Part shown: piece after piece, positions 7,826 to 17,636 of the stretch
Layout: every line of letters begins with the position of its first letter
Position numbering within the stretch: the stretch's first letter is position 1
DNA from: Sipunculus nudus
Taxonomy: Eukaryota > Annelida > Sipuncula > Golfingiida > Sipunculidae
Assembly: GCA_026874595.1 (NCBI GenBank)
Contig: JAPPUL010000069.1
Location: forward strand, 680,001 to 744,000
Direction of reading: 5' to 3'
Length of the DNA stretch: 64,000 nt
Position numbers and translations under genes: made by a program
The notes under the pieces: model-generated
What the model was told of the DNA's origin: nothing
What the model saw: only the letters and a program-made list of their open reading frames with translations
Database searches by the model: none

Positions 7826-9712
7826 ATGACTGATAACGATAGAAATTCTCTCATTGATAACGCCGCCAAAAATAAACTGTTTGACTCCTCTTTTGACCAT
7901 ATCGTTTTAAAGGAAAGTGAACAAAACAGACGTAAGTTATTTCTTGAATTACGGAAGGTTAACTTCAAACACAAACGCTCTGTTGACGCTTCTAAAACCT
8001 CTCCTTTAGAACGAACAACAAGAGCTAAATTCCCTTCTTTAGCTACGGTTATTCGCTTACTAAAACAAATACGTGTCTTCTTTAGTTCTTTAGTTGCAAG
8101 ACGTGTTACTATTAAGTTTTTAAACAGCATTAATTCTTACTTCTATGACCATAAAAGTAAGAAAGTTAAACCAGGGTTGCCTCTTCTTTTTTATGATAAG
8201 ATTTTCTTTGTTCTAGCTAATATCAAATCTCTATTTTATGAGGTCCGTACTGACTCTTCTAAAATAGATTTCAATAAGAAAATATTTTTACTCGACTTTA
8301 TTTATCCCATCTTATCTCCTCAATCCAAAGAAATCCTTGCCTCCATTAATATAGAATTCTTTTACAAGATACTTTCTCGCTCAAATAGCGTTCAAGACTC
8401 TTATGAACAGCTAAACCAAACCATTGACCTACTTAAACAATCTATTATTGACTATGATACTAATACCATACTAAAATATACTCATACCTTAGAAAAATTC
8501 TTTATTATCTCAGAGTTTAACTTTTATGAATTCTTTTCTATATTTGACAACAAGTTTAGAACAATACCTGAGTATAAAGCCAAATTTAAACCAATCTTTG
8601 CTCAATATACTTTACTGCCTATTAAAACTTTAGACTCCTTTATTAACACCGTTAAACAAATTAAACCTGCTGAGAACGTCATAGACCACTTTATCGCTTC
8701 TTTAAATAACATTAAACGGAACATGAGTCTTAGACAGTTTGAGCAAAATAATAATATCTCTGCCAATGACCAGAACCTTGAACAGGATAGTATTCCTTCC
8801 ATGTATAGCAATATTTTCCTATCCAAAGATGATATTTATTCTGTCTTTAAAAAACTATCTTTTATCTCTACTCACAACGTTTTAGAATATCATCTGAAAA
8901 TTATATTAAACGATTACTCTTATGAGACTGTTCCTCTTAATTTTGAACCTGAACTGTTTTTAAACCAATATATTAGACTCTTAGTTGATAAACAGCTTTT
9001 TCTTTTTAAAAAATCTAAAAAGACTATTAAAAGCTCACTTAGAAATCGGGCTATTGTTAATCTTTTCAACATTAACTCTATTGAACAGCTTATTCAAGTC
9101 GATTACTATAATGCCAATATTAGCTCTAAATTAATTGATTTAGCCCTTCCGGGATATACTTATATTATCCCTTTAAGTATTTTTAAAACTTTCCTGCATA
9201 CTAAGTTTAAAGCCTTTGTTGAACGTACAATACGATCTATTCTTGAAGAGGGAGATTTCCTTTATAGAAAAGATGCTCGCAATTTAAATAACAACTTTTT
9301 ACTTTTAAAGGGTGAACTGACTCGTCTTACCAACTTTGAACTCGGCTTCTCTAACATCTCTCAGAAAGCTCGCAATATCTCCGATATTCTTTCAAAAAAT
9401 GATAATTATACCTTTGCCTCTAGCATCACTCGCGATATTAAAGAAATCGAACAAGAAGTCCTTAGCATTCTTATTAAAGGTACTTTGTATTTTGATAATA
9501 TCTTGAACTTCCTTGTCAGGCTAAAACAAGAATCCTCTGTCCTTAGACCTTCTATCATAAATAATTTGACAAGCATTAGAGACTCTGCTAATCCTAAGTT
9601 CATTGAGGCTTTACATGCTAGCATCTATAACATATCTCAACTGCAAAAGATTATGCACTATTACCCTTTTATCAAAAAGAAATCTACATCCCAAGGACTT
9701 CACGCATACTAA
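7826..9712 (+). CDS. Large unknown protein (628 residues)
   Basis: A long uninterrupted frame with consistent T/C-rich codon use like other + genes in this block. I do not recognise a family. The protein is rich in Phe, Ile, Leu, Ser and Asn, mostly predicted helical, without a signal peptide; a basic N-terminal region (residues 35-105) includes RTTRAKFPSLATVIRLLKQIR. Charged helical stretches near the C-terminus (about 480-600) suggest a coiled-coil or helical-bundle body. No Shine-Dalgarno precedes the ATG. The 3' end overlaps the end of convergent dapB by 29 bases. The lack of frame breaks over 1.9 kb supports a real gene. Confidence 0.7.
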   Translation: MTDNDRNSLIDNAAKNKLFDSSFDHIVLKESEQNRRKLFLELRKVNFKHKRSVDASKTSPLERTTRAKFPSLATVIRLLKQIRVFFSSLVARRVTIKFLNSINSYFYDHKSKKVKPGLPLLFYDKIFFVLANIKSLFYEVRTDSSKIDFNKKIFLLDFIYPILSPQSKEILASINIEFFYKILSRSNSVQDSYEQLNQTIDLLKQSIIDYDTNTILKYTHTLEKFFIISEFNFYEFFSIFDNKFRTIPEYKAKFKPIFAQYTLLPIKTLDSFINTVKQIKPAENVIDHFIASLNNIKRNMSLRQFEQNNNISANDQNLEQDSIPSMYSNIFLSKDDIYSVFKKLSFISTHNVLEYHLKIILNDYSYETVPLNFEPELFLNQYIRLLVDKQLFLFKKSKKTIKSSLRNRAIVNLFNINSIEQLIQVDYYNANISSKLIDLALPGYTYIIPLSIFKTFLHTKFKAFVERTIRSILEEGDFLYRKDARNLNNNFLLLKGELTRLTNFELGFSNISQKARNISDILSKNDNYTFASSITRDIKEIEQEVLSILIKGTLYFDNILNFLVRLKQESSVLRPSIINNLTSIRDSANPKFIEALHASIYNISQLQKIMHYYPFIKKKSTSQGLHAY

Positions 9713-10490
9713 ACAATCCGCTACCCTTACCATATAACCACTTCGATGCAAGTATTGCTCCCTTTGAAAAAGTCTTTCTATTATGTGCTTTATGCGTTAG
9801 CTCAACACGTTCTCCTTCTGTGCAGAAACTTAATGTATGTTCTCCTATTATATCTCCTGCCCGCATCGAAAACATTCCTATCTCATCCAAACCCCTCTCC
9901 CCCAAAAGCCCCTTCCGCCCGCATACCATGTCTTTCTCTATATCACGTCCTGAATACTTTGCTCCAAGCTCTGCTAATTTTAAGGCTGTGCCGCTCGGTG
10001 AGTCTTTTTTATATCTATGGTGAGCTTCGTATATTTCCAAATCGTAGTCCTTTGCCTTATTCAATATCCCTGCTACTATCTCCGTCATCTTGAATAGCAC
10101 ATTTACTCCTATACTGAAATTAGGTGAGAATACTATCCCAAAATGCTTGCCATACCCCGAAAGCTCTTCTAGTTCTTCTTTACTAAATCCTGTTGTTCCT
10201 ATTACAAAACCTTTCTTATATTCCATGTTATGCTTTAAGGCCAATAAAGTACTCTCGGGGCTGCTGAAATCTATTATTACATCTGATCCGCAAAGCGCTT
10301 CTTCTATCCCATCTTTTACCAAAATCCCTGTCTCTCCACACCCGGACAGCACTCCTATGTCTCTACCCAACATCTTTGCTCCCGTCTTCTCTATCGCATG
10401 CACTAGCTGCGTTTCTTCATCATCCATTATCACCTCTGCATTCGAACGCCCCATCCTACCACACGCTCCATTGAGTCCCAGCTTTATCAC
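9684..10490 (-). CDS. dapB: 4-hydroxy-tetrahydrodipicolinate reductase DapB
   Basis: DapB reduces 4-hydroxy-tetrahydrodipicolinate with NAD(P)H in lysine and diaminopimelate synthesis. The 268-residue protein has the nucleotide loop GACGRMG (8-14), DVIIDFSSPE, VIGTTGFS, and the signature EAHHRYKKDSPSGTA with the catalytic His pair and Lys. It starts with GTG immediately after the hemA stop (TAAGTGA, zero spacing), so translation is probably coupled to hemA. The stop overlaps the end of the convergent 628-residue gene by 29 bases. Confidence 0.94.
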   Translation of the reverse strand: MIKLGLNGACGRMGRSNAEVIMDDEETQLVHAIEKTGAKMLGRDIGVLSGCGETGILVKDGIEEALCGSDVIIDFSSPESTLLALKHNMEYKKGFVIGTTGFSKEELEELSGYGKHFGIVFSPNFSIGVNVLFKMTEIVAGILNKAKDYDLEIYEAHHRYKKDSPSGTALKLAELGAKYSGRDIEKDMVCGRKGLLGERGLDEIGMFSMRAGDIIGEHTLSFCTEGERVELTHKAHNRKTFSKGAILASKWLYGKGSGLFSMREVLGM

Positions 10491-11561
10491 TTATACATCC
10501 TTATTCTTATAGTTTGTCTTTTGATACTTCTTTATCTCTTTTATATCATATCTTGTGGGAATCTTACACTCATTTAGATCTTTACTATACAATCTACTCG
10601 TACAAAAAAGACAATTCTCAAGCGAGAGTATCTCCTCTACTTTCGATATCTCATCCCGTCGCTTTTCATCATTAACTCGGCTTACCGTCTCTATTTGATC
10701 TATATTTAATAACTTAACATCTTCATGCTCCCCCAAACTCGGTTCTATATCACGGGGTACTGCCAAGTCTACTAACATCTTTTTCCCGCTTTTAAATAAT
10801 TTATAATGATCTTCTGTTAGAATATAATGGGGGGCTGTTGTTGAGCTTATTATCACATCCATATCTTTTAATGAGGTATATAATTCATTTAACGGTATAT
10901 AGCTGGCTTCCATCTCCTTGGCAAATCTACGCCCTTCTTCTAACAAGCGGTTTGTTATATATATCTTTTCTACTCCCTTTTTATAAAAGCTTGTTGCAAT
11001 CTGTCGTGATATCTCTCCTATCCCTATCAATAACACTTTAAGTCCATATATATCTTCAAAATAAGACTTTAGGTTATCAAGCAGTATTCCGCCTGTAGAT
11101 AATGACAATTTACTTATATTTGTTATTGTTCTTACCTTTTTACCTACATATATTGCTTTTTGGAATAGTGTGTTTAGGTAGGAGCCTGTTAATTTATTCT
11201 TTTGGGCTTCGCTGTACGCTTTCTTTATCTGCCCTAATATCTCTCCTTCTCCGATTATTTGGGACTTTAAGCCTGATGAGACCTCGAGTAAGTGATGAGA
11301 GGCCTTTGTCCCTTCAAGTTTTAGCAAGTCTTCTTTTATCTCTACATCAAATATTCGGTCTATCACTGCATTAACGCTTCTTTTGCTGTATATATAATAT
11401 TCTATCCGATTACAGGTCGACAATGTTACTACTTCTTCTACATAACATTCGTCTTTTAGCATCTTATTGTACTTTATTATCTCTTCAGGCAAAAGCGCAT
11501 ACCTTTCCCTGATTGATACATCATGTTTTTCTATATTTAGACCTATCACGTAAAATGACAT
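10491..11561 (-). CDS. hemA: Glutamyl-tRNA reductase HemA (short form)
   Basis: HemA reduces glutamyl-tRNA(Glu) to glutamate-1-semialdehyde, the first step of C5 tetrapyrrole synthesis. The catalytic Cys is C50 in TLSTCNRIEYY; GEGEILGQIKKAY is at 104-116, the NADPH site LLIGIGEIS at 177-185, and LAVPRDIEP further on. At 356 residues it is shorter than the usual 400-450: the C-terminal helical dimerisation domain appears mostly absent, replaced by a short tail with several cysteines (ENCLFCTSR) and a Lys/Asn end. It is transcribed with dapB and follows the ccs genes, in keeping with heme supply for cytochromes c. Confidence 0.9.
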   Translation of the reverse strand: MSFYVIGLNIEKHDVSIRERYALLPEEIIKYNKMLKDECYVEEVVTLSTCNRIEYYIYSKRSVNAVIDRIFDVEIKEDLLKLEGTKASHHLLEVSSGLKSQIIGEGEILGQIKKAYSEAQKNKLTGSYLNTLFQKAIYVGKKVRTITNISKLSLSTGGILLDNLKSYFEDIYGLKVLLIGIGEISRQIATSFYKKGVEKIYITNRLLEEGRRFAKEMEASYIPLNELYTSLKDMDVIISSTTAPHYILTEDHYKLFKSGKKMLVDLAVPRDIEPSLGEHEDVKLLNIDQIETVSRVNDEKRRDEISKVEEILSLENCLFCTSRLYSKDLNECKIPTRYDIKEIKKYQKTNYKNKDV

Positions 11562-11644
11562 ATTTTTTTCTCACCATTCTTCTTTAACTTCTATATTTAT
11601 CCTGCACTCCTATCCTGCACTCTTTCTCTTCTTTTCCTGCCATC

Positions 11645-11680
11645 TTCTCCCGACTTCCCGACTTCCCGACTTCCTGACTT
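11645..11680. repeat. 8-bp tandem repeat in the ccsA-hemA spacer
   Basis: CTTCCCGA occurs twice exactly and once as CTTCCTGA at 11654-11677, with a partial copy on the 5' side. On the transcribed - strand it reads as purine-rich GGGAAGTC. No function is evident. Confidence 0.8.
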
Positions 11681-11683
11681 TTC

Positions 11684-11761
11684 TTAACTCCTCCTTTTCG
11701 GCTCTCCTTTTTAACTCCTCCTTTTCGGCTCTCCTTTTTAACTCCTCCTTTTCGGCTCTCC
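11684..11761. repeat. 27-bp tandem repeat, almost 3 copies, behind ccsA
   Basis: A 27-bp unit (period seen at 11686, 11713 and 11740) fills the space right after the ccsA stop. On the - strand each copy holds AAGGAGGAG, a perfect Shine-Dalgarno core, followed by TTAA. The nearest downstream gene, hemA, starts about 120 nt further on, so these cores are not at a normal distance from its ATG. The unit is nine codons long. Confidence 0.9.
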
Positions 11762-11762
11762 G

Positions 11763-12680
11763 CTACTCTTCTATGTATATATGCAGACTCGCTGATTGAA
11801 CATCCTTTGGCAGATACTTCATTCCTAGATACGTAAAAAGTATAGTAAAGGATGCTCCAACTACAAGCCAGGCTAACTTCTTCTCATCAAAACTCTTTAT
11901 AAATCTAACATGGAAATAGGACGCTAATACTAACCACGATATTAGTGCCCAGTTCTCTTTTGGATCCCAACCCCAAAAATTAGACCACGCAATCTGGCCC
12001 CACCAGGACCCAAGCGCAAGGCCAAATGTCAAAAACAAAAACGCAAACTTTACTATCTTATATATATATTCACGGAAATTTATCTGCTTCTCTTCGCTTA
12101 TAAGCCAATAACCTCGTATCCCCTCTGGAAGCACCAATGAAAGTGCTGCTGCTAAGCCTGCTATGAATACTCCCGCATATGCAAAAAAGTAGCTTGTTAC
12201 ATGGGGGATCATTATCGGTGTTTGTAAGGCCGGCATTACGGGCACTATCTCTACATCTAGGGTTGTTAGCGAATATGTGTAGATTATTAGGATAAGCGCG
12301 CTAACTAAAAGTCCCAATATCTTTATCTTTAAAAGCCTTTCTACTACAACGTACACTAAACTTATTGTAAAAGATGCATATATTAGTGTCTCATACAATG
12401 TCCTAAATGGAGGGCGTCCTGCCTCTATCCATCTGTCTACTACTAAAATTAGTGTTAACAAAAAACCAAGAAAGAAAAATATACTACTTATTCGTGATAT
12501 GTTTTTACGCTTATTGCGTACTCTTTTGCTCTCTATATAACCTTCCCGTAATTCACGTGCACGCCCTTGTTTTACATACAATATAAAACTTAAAATATAA
12601 AATAATAAAGCAAGCCAATATACTAAATACGTTATCTGGAACAATATATCTGTATTCAAAAACCGCTCTATTAATAACAT
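11763..12680 (-). CDS. ccsA: Cytochrome c assembly protein CcsA/ResC
   Basis: System II cytochrome c synthase subunit, a polytopic membrane protein that presents heme at the outer face for ligation to CxxCH apoproteins. The tryptophan-rich WWD heme-handling segment spans about 226-242 (SWWGQIAWSNFWGWDPKE) and is followed by NWALISWLVLASYFHVRF. Candidate heme-ligand histidines are H160, H257 and H300. About eight hydrophobic segments are visible. It lies 211 bases downstream of the ResB gene on the same strand, matching the usual ccsB-ccsA pair. AAAGGAGGG precedes the ATG by about 11 nt. Confidence 0.93.
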   Translation of the reverse strand: MLLIERFLNTDILFQITYLVYWLALLFYILSFILYVKQGRARELREGYIESKRVRNKRKNISRISSIFFFLGFLLTLILVVDRWIEAGRPPFRTLYETLIYASFTISLVYVVVERLLKIKILGLLVSALILIIYTYSLTTLDVEIVPVMPALQTPIMIPHVTSYFFAYAGVFIAGLAAALSLVLPEGIRGYWLISEEKQINFREYIYKIVKFAFLFLTFGLALGSWWGQIAWSNFWGWDPKENWALISWLVLASYFHVRFIKSFDEKKLAWLVVGASFTILFTYLGMKYLPKDVQSASLHIYIEE

Positions 12681-12891
12681 TTTGTCTATACCCTCCTTTC
12701 CCTTTTTATGTTTAGATGCTCATGGCTGGCTCGTATATTATAATATAACTACACGAAGTGCTTCTAGTCTAATAATCCATGAAAGGATTTATCTCTTTCC
12801 TTTACCGCACCATTCCCGTCCCGTCCTTTGCTGCTTATTACCCACTCCCTTACTGCCCCTCTTACTCTTCCTTGCTTCACCTTACTGCACT

Positions 12892-15624
12892 TCACTCTTT
12901 CTTACTTCTCCTTTTAGACATCGGTAAATAAAACATCATAAATATTCCGATACTTAAACTTATATAACCGCCATAAATATACATAAGACCAGGTTCTATA
13001 CTTACTCCTATACCTGAATAACTCCTATCTTCCTTCTTCGCGTCCGTTTGATAGAATCTATATCCATTATAATACATATACTCATTTACTCGGATAGGTG
13101 ATTCCTTTACTACCTTCAAGTTTCTTGCATCTTCCCCTTCAAGCACCTCTAATCCACTCTCCCAATACTTTGTCTCTACACTCCTTCGAGACCCAAATGT
13201 TAAGGTATAACGTGTCTCTGGCACTACGAACACATTTAATCCCTGTGGCGTTAGGCGAGCTATACGACGTTGCTCATCGCCTTTCTTATCTTTGTATATT
13301 ACCTCTATTAATGCATACGGGTTTAATGGCTCAACTTCTAGACCCACTCCCTTTAATACCTTCTCAACCCCTTGCCGCCTTCCCTCATCACTATAATACT
13401 TTGGGTTTAATACCCATACTTTATCAAATTTTAAATACGCTTCTTTTACTATTCTCTCCTCTTCTCCTTTAAGCTTGCTCTTTAGCTCTTTATTATATAC
13501 TTTCTCCTCTATATGAACCGGGATGTTTGCTGTCTTTTTCCTATACGGATAATACTCTCCATAATTTGGCAGTATGTGATCTATATACCCATACGCATCC
13601 TCTGCAAGTGAATAAGCTTCTCCTTTCTTTAAATCACTCTCTTCTAACTTACCGCCTATATTAGAATATATCTTCTTCTCCCCTCCTATTATTATTGTAA
13701 GTGTTCGGTTCGCTTTAATTGCTTTATTTATAAGTTCTTCTATTTCCTTTTTCGGATATTCATAATAATACAATACCTGGGTACGCTCATTTAATAATAT
13801 ACTATTGCTTTGCTTGCTTCGCCCTTCTATTAACCATATCTCTTGACGTTCCCCGCTTCCAAACAATGTAAACGATACTGCCGATTGGTTTACTTTTATC
13901 TGATCTTCGAGTACTTCTTTGCCCAAATCCGAAAAGGCATCTGCAAGGAGTTCTCGACGTCTTATATCTTTTTTATAAAACTCTTTCAACCGGTATTTAT
14001 TACCTGTGAGTTCATAAGCAGCACTTACATCTTTCTTGAAATGCTTTGCTACATTATCCTTTACTTTTTGATTGAATATTGAAGCGTCTATCTCTTGTGG
14101 TATTCCTACATAATCCAATCTGAAGTTCTCAAAGTAGTTTAATACTTTGTATCTTATATTTGTTCCGTATAATCTCTTGTCCTCTCCAATCCTTATAGAG
14201 TTGGCCATTATATCCTTACCTTTGTAGCTGAACAACATGAAAATCCTTCGTAAGATACGTTCTTGTGCTTCTTTTTGATTGTCTGCTTTTAGCTTATAGT
14301 GATATTGGTCTTGTCTGTATGTTGCTAGGAATGTCAGTCCAACTGCAGACAGTAAGGTTAATGACGGGTTTAATGTTAGTTTTTTCTCTTTTACGTATTG
14401 CTCTTTAAATGTGCTTTGGAACTGGCGAGGCAGGGCTTTTGAAAAGTCTTCGTACGTCTTTGTTGATATATATTTTGGGATTGGGTTTTCGAACTTTTTG
14501 ACGTATATATTATATGCACTTTCCCACTTTTTTGTATCAAAAGATTTAAGCTTTATATAAAAGTCAAGTTCTTTAGAGTCTTCTCTAAGCTTTTTCTTAC
14601 TCTCTTCAAATAGGAATACTTTATTGCTTTTTTGGCCCACCTGTAAGGGAATTATACCTGTATATGAGAAAAAGAAGTTATACCATACAGCTATCAAGAT
14701 AAACACTATTGAACAATGAGTTATATAAAAGCCTAAAGTTCTTAATCTAAGCCGTCTTTTGAATGCTACACGTAATATATTAAGCGATAGTAAAACATAG
14801 GCATTAATATACCAAAAACTATGAAAGACCTGATCGAGGCTAAAGAACAAAAATACATGTCCCAAATAGCCGTATGCTTTTACATAATAGTCTTTGGGCT
14901 GAAATGGTACTGTTGCTGATTGAGGGATTAGGGTACTTAAGGTTGTTGCTATTGCTAGAAATAAGATATTTAAAAAAGCAAGATGAAAGGTTCCAAGATG
15001 TTTTTTTAGCAGTGGATATATTCCTACTAGTGCCAGGAGAAGGCTTAATATTGTTCCTAATGGATATGTATAAAGTCCTTTTGGTAAGGCATTTTGGTTT
15101 TCAAGTACGCGAAATACGTTTTCTACAACCACGGAAGATATCATTAACACGAAAAGAACTAAAAACGACTCGACGAAAGCCTTATTCCTAGTAAGAAAGC
15201 TGCTTTCCATTGACATAAAAGAGGCAATCTTTTCTTTGTCTTCTTTCTTTAAATAATTCATACCTTGTATTGCCCGTAGTATGAAATATGCTAGGATTAA
15301 AAATATTGGCAAACCTATATAGGCGCTTATTAGTCCACTTACAATTAAAAGGATTTTATCAATAAGGAGGATAAGGAGCAAACTTAAAGCTGCAAGTCTT
15401 ATGCGTTTTTTTATACCATAAGTGAGTATTATGGTTATAAGTAGTAAAGTATAATGAGCATAATAAAAGTTATCAAAAGTTGACACTCCACCTGCTTTCA
15501 TTAGCGTTATAAACGTTAATAACAAAAAGGTAAAGATTGTTATTACTATGCTTGTTATATATGCGTGGTCGATACTTGCATAAGCTTTTGCTATCGACTT
15601 TATTTCAAATAATTTCTTATTCAT
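12892..15624 (-). CDS. ccsB: Cytochrome c assembly protein ResB/CcsB (large form)
   Basis: Partner of CcsA in system II cytochrome c assembly; it binds the apocytochrome and keeps its thiols available. The protein has several N-terminal membrane helices, a second helix group at about 150-330 (LIPQSATVPFQPKDYY lies between helices), a large extracytoplasmic domain of over 500 residues and a last helix near the C-terminus (GGYISLSIGIFMMFYLP) followed by basic MSKRRSKKE. At about 910 residues it is longer than typical ResB, mainly in the N-terminal helices and the outer domain. The frame opens with GTG at 15630; ATG two codons on, with AGGTG 3 nt upstream, is the better start. Confidence 0.88.
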   Translation of the reverse strand: MNKKLFEIKSIAKAYASIDHAYITSIVITIFTFLLLTFITLMKAGGVSTFDNFYYAHYTLLLITIILTYGIKKRIRLAALSLLLILLIDKILLIVSGLISAYIGLPIFLILAYFILRAIQGMNYLKKEDKEKIASFMSMESSFLTRNKAFVESFLVLFVLMISSVVVENVFRVLENQNALPKGLYTYPLGTILSLLLALVGIYPLLKKHLGTFHLAFLNILFLAIATTLSTLIPQSATVPFQPKDYYVKAYGYLGHVFLFFSLDQVFHSFWYINAYVLLSLNILRVAFKRRLRLRTLGFYITHCSIVFILIAVWYNFFFSYTGIIPLQVGQKSNKVFLFEESKKKLREDSKELDFYIKLKSFDTKKWESAYNIYVKKFENPIPKYISTKTYEDFSKALPRQFQSTFKEQYVKEKKLTLNPSLTLLSAVGLTFLATYRQDQYHYKLKADNQKEAQERILRRIFMLFSYKGKDIMANSIRIGEDKRLYGTNIRYKVLNYFENFRLDYVGIPQEIDASIFNQKVKDNVAKHFKKDVSAAYELTGNKYRLKEFYKKDIRRRELLADAFSDLGKEVLEDQIKVNQSAVSFTLFGSGERQEIWLIEGRSKQSNSILLNERTQVLYYYEYPKKEIEELINKAIKANRTLTIIIGGEKKIYSNIGGKLEESDLKKGEAYSLAEDAYGYIDHILPNYGEYYPYRKKTANIPVHIEEKVYNKELKSKLKGEEERIVKEAYLKFDKVWVLNPKYYSDEGRRQGVEKVLKGVGLEVEPLNPYALIEVIYKDKKGDEQRRIARLTPQGLNVFVVPETRYTLTFGSRRSVETKYWESGLEVLEGEDARNLKVVKESPIRVNEYMYYNGYRFYQTDAKKEDRSYSGIGVSIEPGLMYIYGGYISLSIGIFMMFYLPMSKRRSKKE

Positions 15625-15869
15625 TCTCACCTATATATTTTTCTATATAGTCTTAAACTATATCTATAAAACTATATCTTGGAGTCTTGAATACTATAAA
15701 TATTATAGGGAAAAGTCAATATATAACTAAGTGTCTGTAGGACAAAAGTTATTTATTTTATATTAAGATTATATTATGCTTTTGTATACTGTTACAAAAT
15801 CCTATACTACTATACTTAAAGATTAAATATAAATTAAAAGATTAAATATAAATTTATCTTGGAGGACTT

Positions 15870-16373
15870 ATGTTAAATAATGTTTTTGAAGGCTCTTTGA
15901 TTGCTAATGAACTTAAGTTTGGAATTATTGTAAGTCGTTTTAATGATTTTATAACTACGAAGTTGCTTGATGGGGCTTTGGATGTTTTAGAGCGTAGTGG
16001 ATGTTTTAAGGATGATATATATATATATAAGGTACCAGGTTCATTAGAGATTGCACCTCTTGCGCGGATATTAATATCTAAAGCCTCAGTTGATGCTATT
16101 ATCTGTCTTGGAACGATTATTCGCGGGGGCACACCTCATTTTGACTATGTTTCAAACGAGACTGCAAAAGGGATATCCTCACTTGCCCTAAATTCTAGCA
16201 TTCCGGTTATATTTGGGGTTTTAACAACTGATTCTATTGAACAGGCAGTTGAGCGGGCAGGAACTAAACATGGTAATAAGGGAGCTGATGCGGCTTTGAC
16301 TGCTATTGAGATGGCAAATCTTTATAAGCTTTTAGAAACGGATAAGGATGATGTTGGGTTTCGGGTTGTTTAA
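15870..16373 (+). CDS. ribH: 6,7-dimethyl-8-ribityllumazine synthase RibH
   Basis: RibH condenses 5-amino-6-ribitylaminouracil with dihydroxybutanone phosphate to form lumazine, the direct riboflavin precursor. The 167-residue protein shows [38 protein letters not shown] with the catalytic His, and [22 protein letters not shown] stands 4-5 nt before the ATG. No other riboflavin gene is next to it and I see no FMN riboswitch in the 245 bases upstream. Flavin supply fits the Rnf-type flavoproteins in this window. Confidence 0.95.
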   Translation: MLNNVFEGSLIANELKFGIIVSRFNDFITTKLLDGALDVLERSGCFKDDIYIYKVPGSLEIAPLARILISKASVDAIICLGTIIRGGTPHFDYVSNETAKGISSLALNSSIPVIFGVLTTDSIEQAVERAGTKHGNKGADAALTAIEMANLYKLLETDKDDVGFRVV

Positions 16374-16400
16374 TTTAGAAAGCAAGTGTTTTTTTTAGTT

Positions 16401-16444
16401 TAATAAGGGCTTTCGTATATTCGTATATATAAAAGCCCTTATTA
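16401..16444. terminator. 13-bp inverted repeat between convergent ribH and peroxiredoxin
   Basis: TAATAAGGGCTTT at 16401-16413 is perfectly complementary to AAAGCCCTTATTA at 16432-16444, with an 18-nt AT-rich loop. It lies between two convergent genes, where a bidirectional terminator is expected. There is no clear U-tract after the stem in either direction, so it may be a weak terminator or an RNA 3'-end stabiliser. Confidence 0.6.
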
Positions 16445-16493
16445 GTAGACCGAGAATCTAATCTAGAAAACTTATTTTAATTAAAGTTTTATT

Positions 16494-17090
16494 TTAGAGT
16501 TTAGATGAGTTTTTAGCCAAGTACTCAGCAACGCCTTCTGTACTTGCTTTCATTCCCTCATCTCCTTTACTCCATCCAGCAGGACACACTTCACCATGCT
16601 TTTCAGTGTACTGAAGGGCATCAATAATTCGTAGTGTTTCGTCAATATTTCGGCCTATGCCAAGGTCGTTAACAACCTGATGTCGTACTATACCTTCTTT
16701 GTCGATAAGGAAAGTTCCTCTAAGAGCGACAGAGCCGTTAATTAAAACATCATAATCTCGTGCAATTTGTTTTGTTATGTCGGCTATAAGAGGATATCTT
16801 ATTTGTCCTATTCCACCATTTTCAACAGGAGTATTTCTCCATGCCCAGTGGCTAAAATGCGAATCGACCGAAACGCCAACAACTTCAACATCACGATTTT
16901 TAAACTCATCAAGTCTGTGTCCAAATGCTATAATTTCAGATGGGCACACAAATGTGAAATCAAGCGGATAGAAGAAAAGTACTAAATACTTATCTTTATA
17001 GTCAGCAAGGGAAATTTCCTTAAATGAATTATCGGGCATTACTGCCTGTCCTTTAAAGTTAGGTGCAGGTTGTGTTACAAGAACTGCCAT
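16494..17090 (-). CDS. Typical 2-Cys peroxiredoxin (AhpC/Prx1 type)
   Basis: Thiol peroxidase reducing hydrogen peroxide and organic hydroperoxides in the cytoplasm. The peroxidatic Cys is in PLDFTFVCPSEI (about residue 49), and the resolving Cys is in HGEVCPAGW near the C-terminus; about 198 residues is the family norm. Two ATG codons stand in tandem. GGAGGT is only 2 nt before the first but 5 nt before the second, so the second is chosen. No AhpF or thioredoxin reductase is adjacent. The long upstream gap probably holds its promoter. Confidence 0.94.
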   Translation of the reverse strand: MAVLVTQPAPNFKGQAVMPDNSFKEISLADYKDKYLVLFFYPLDFTFVCPSEIIAFGHRLDEFKNRDVEVVGVSVDSHFSHWAWRNTPVENGGIGQIRYPLIADITKQIARDYDVLINGSVALRGTFLIDKEGIVRHQVVNDLGIGRNIDETLRIIDALQYTEKHGEVCPAGWSKGDEGMKASTEGVAEYLAKNSSKL

Positions 17091-17636
17091 CATCTACCTC
17101 CAAATATCTATTTAAATTTAAAACCTTTAAAATATTAATTTGACTCTGCAATTTGACTCTACATGGAAGGCTATTGCAAATGCAGGATACTGCAAACATA
17201 AAACCTTGTCCTGCTGTAACTTGAGAGAGGCAATTTAATATAAAGTGCTAATTATTTTGCATATGCTTACAGGTTAAGCACACAAATTTTTATTTAATAT
17301 ATTATAATAAATTTATACATGTTTGAATAGAGCTATTAAGAATATTGTAAGATTATGCTTTATATACTAATTATTTAGGCTTATAGAGAATTTTATAAAG
17401 GTGTTTAGGTACTTAGAGGGTTTAAAAACTAGTGTTTAATTGCTAATCTTTTGAGTTTTTTTTAGTATTTGACTTTTTAGTTATTTAAGAACATATTTAA
17501 TTGACTATAGAATAAAGAGTCTTTTACAGATAAGTTTTTTTTACAGATAAAAAAACGTTTGATGTTTATCTATTGAGAAGTTAAACAAAAAGAAAGCAGA
17601 GTAAAGAAAAATAAATTAAAATATTTGGTGAATGTT
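17091..17636. other. Long AT-rich divergent intergenic region
   Basis: About 540 bases without a convincing gene between divergent peroxiredoxin and [2Fe-2S] protein genes. It contains a short direct repeat (TTTGACTCT twice near 17140-17160) and another near 17525-17550 (TTTACAGATAA twice). It should hold two outward promoters. An AT-rich stretch near 17300 is loosely like a Fur/PerR-type palindrome, but too degenerate to call. No RNA gene was recognised. Confidence 0.5.

Noticed and set aside
17091-17636. A small RNA or riboswitch in the 540-base gap
   Set aside because: I looked for strong paired stems and known riboswitch cores and saw none; only short direct repeats and AT-rich sequence are present.
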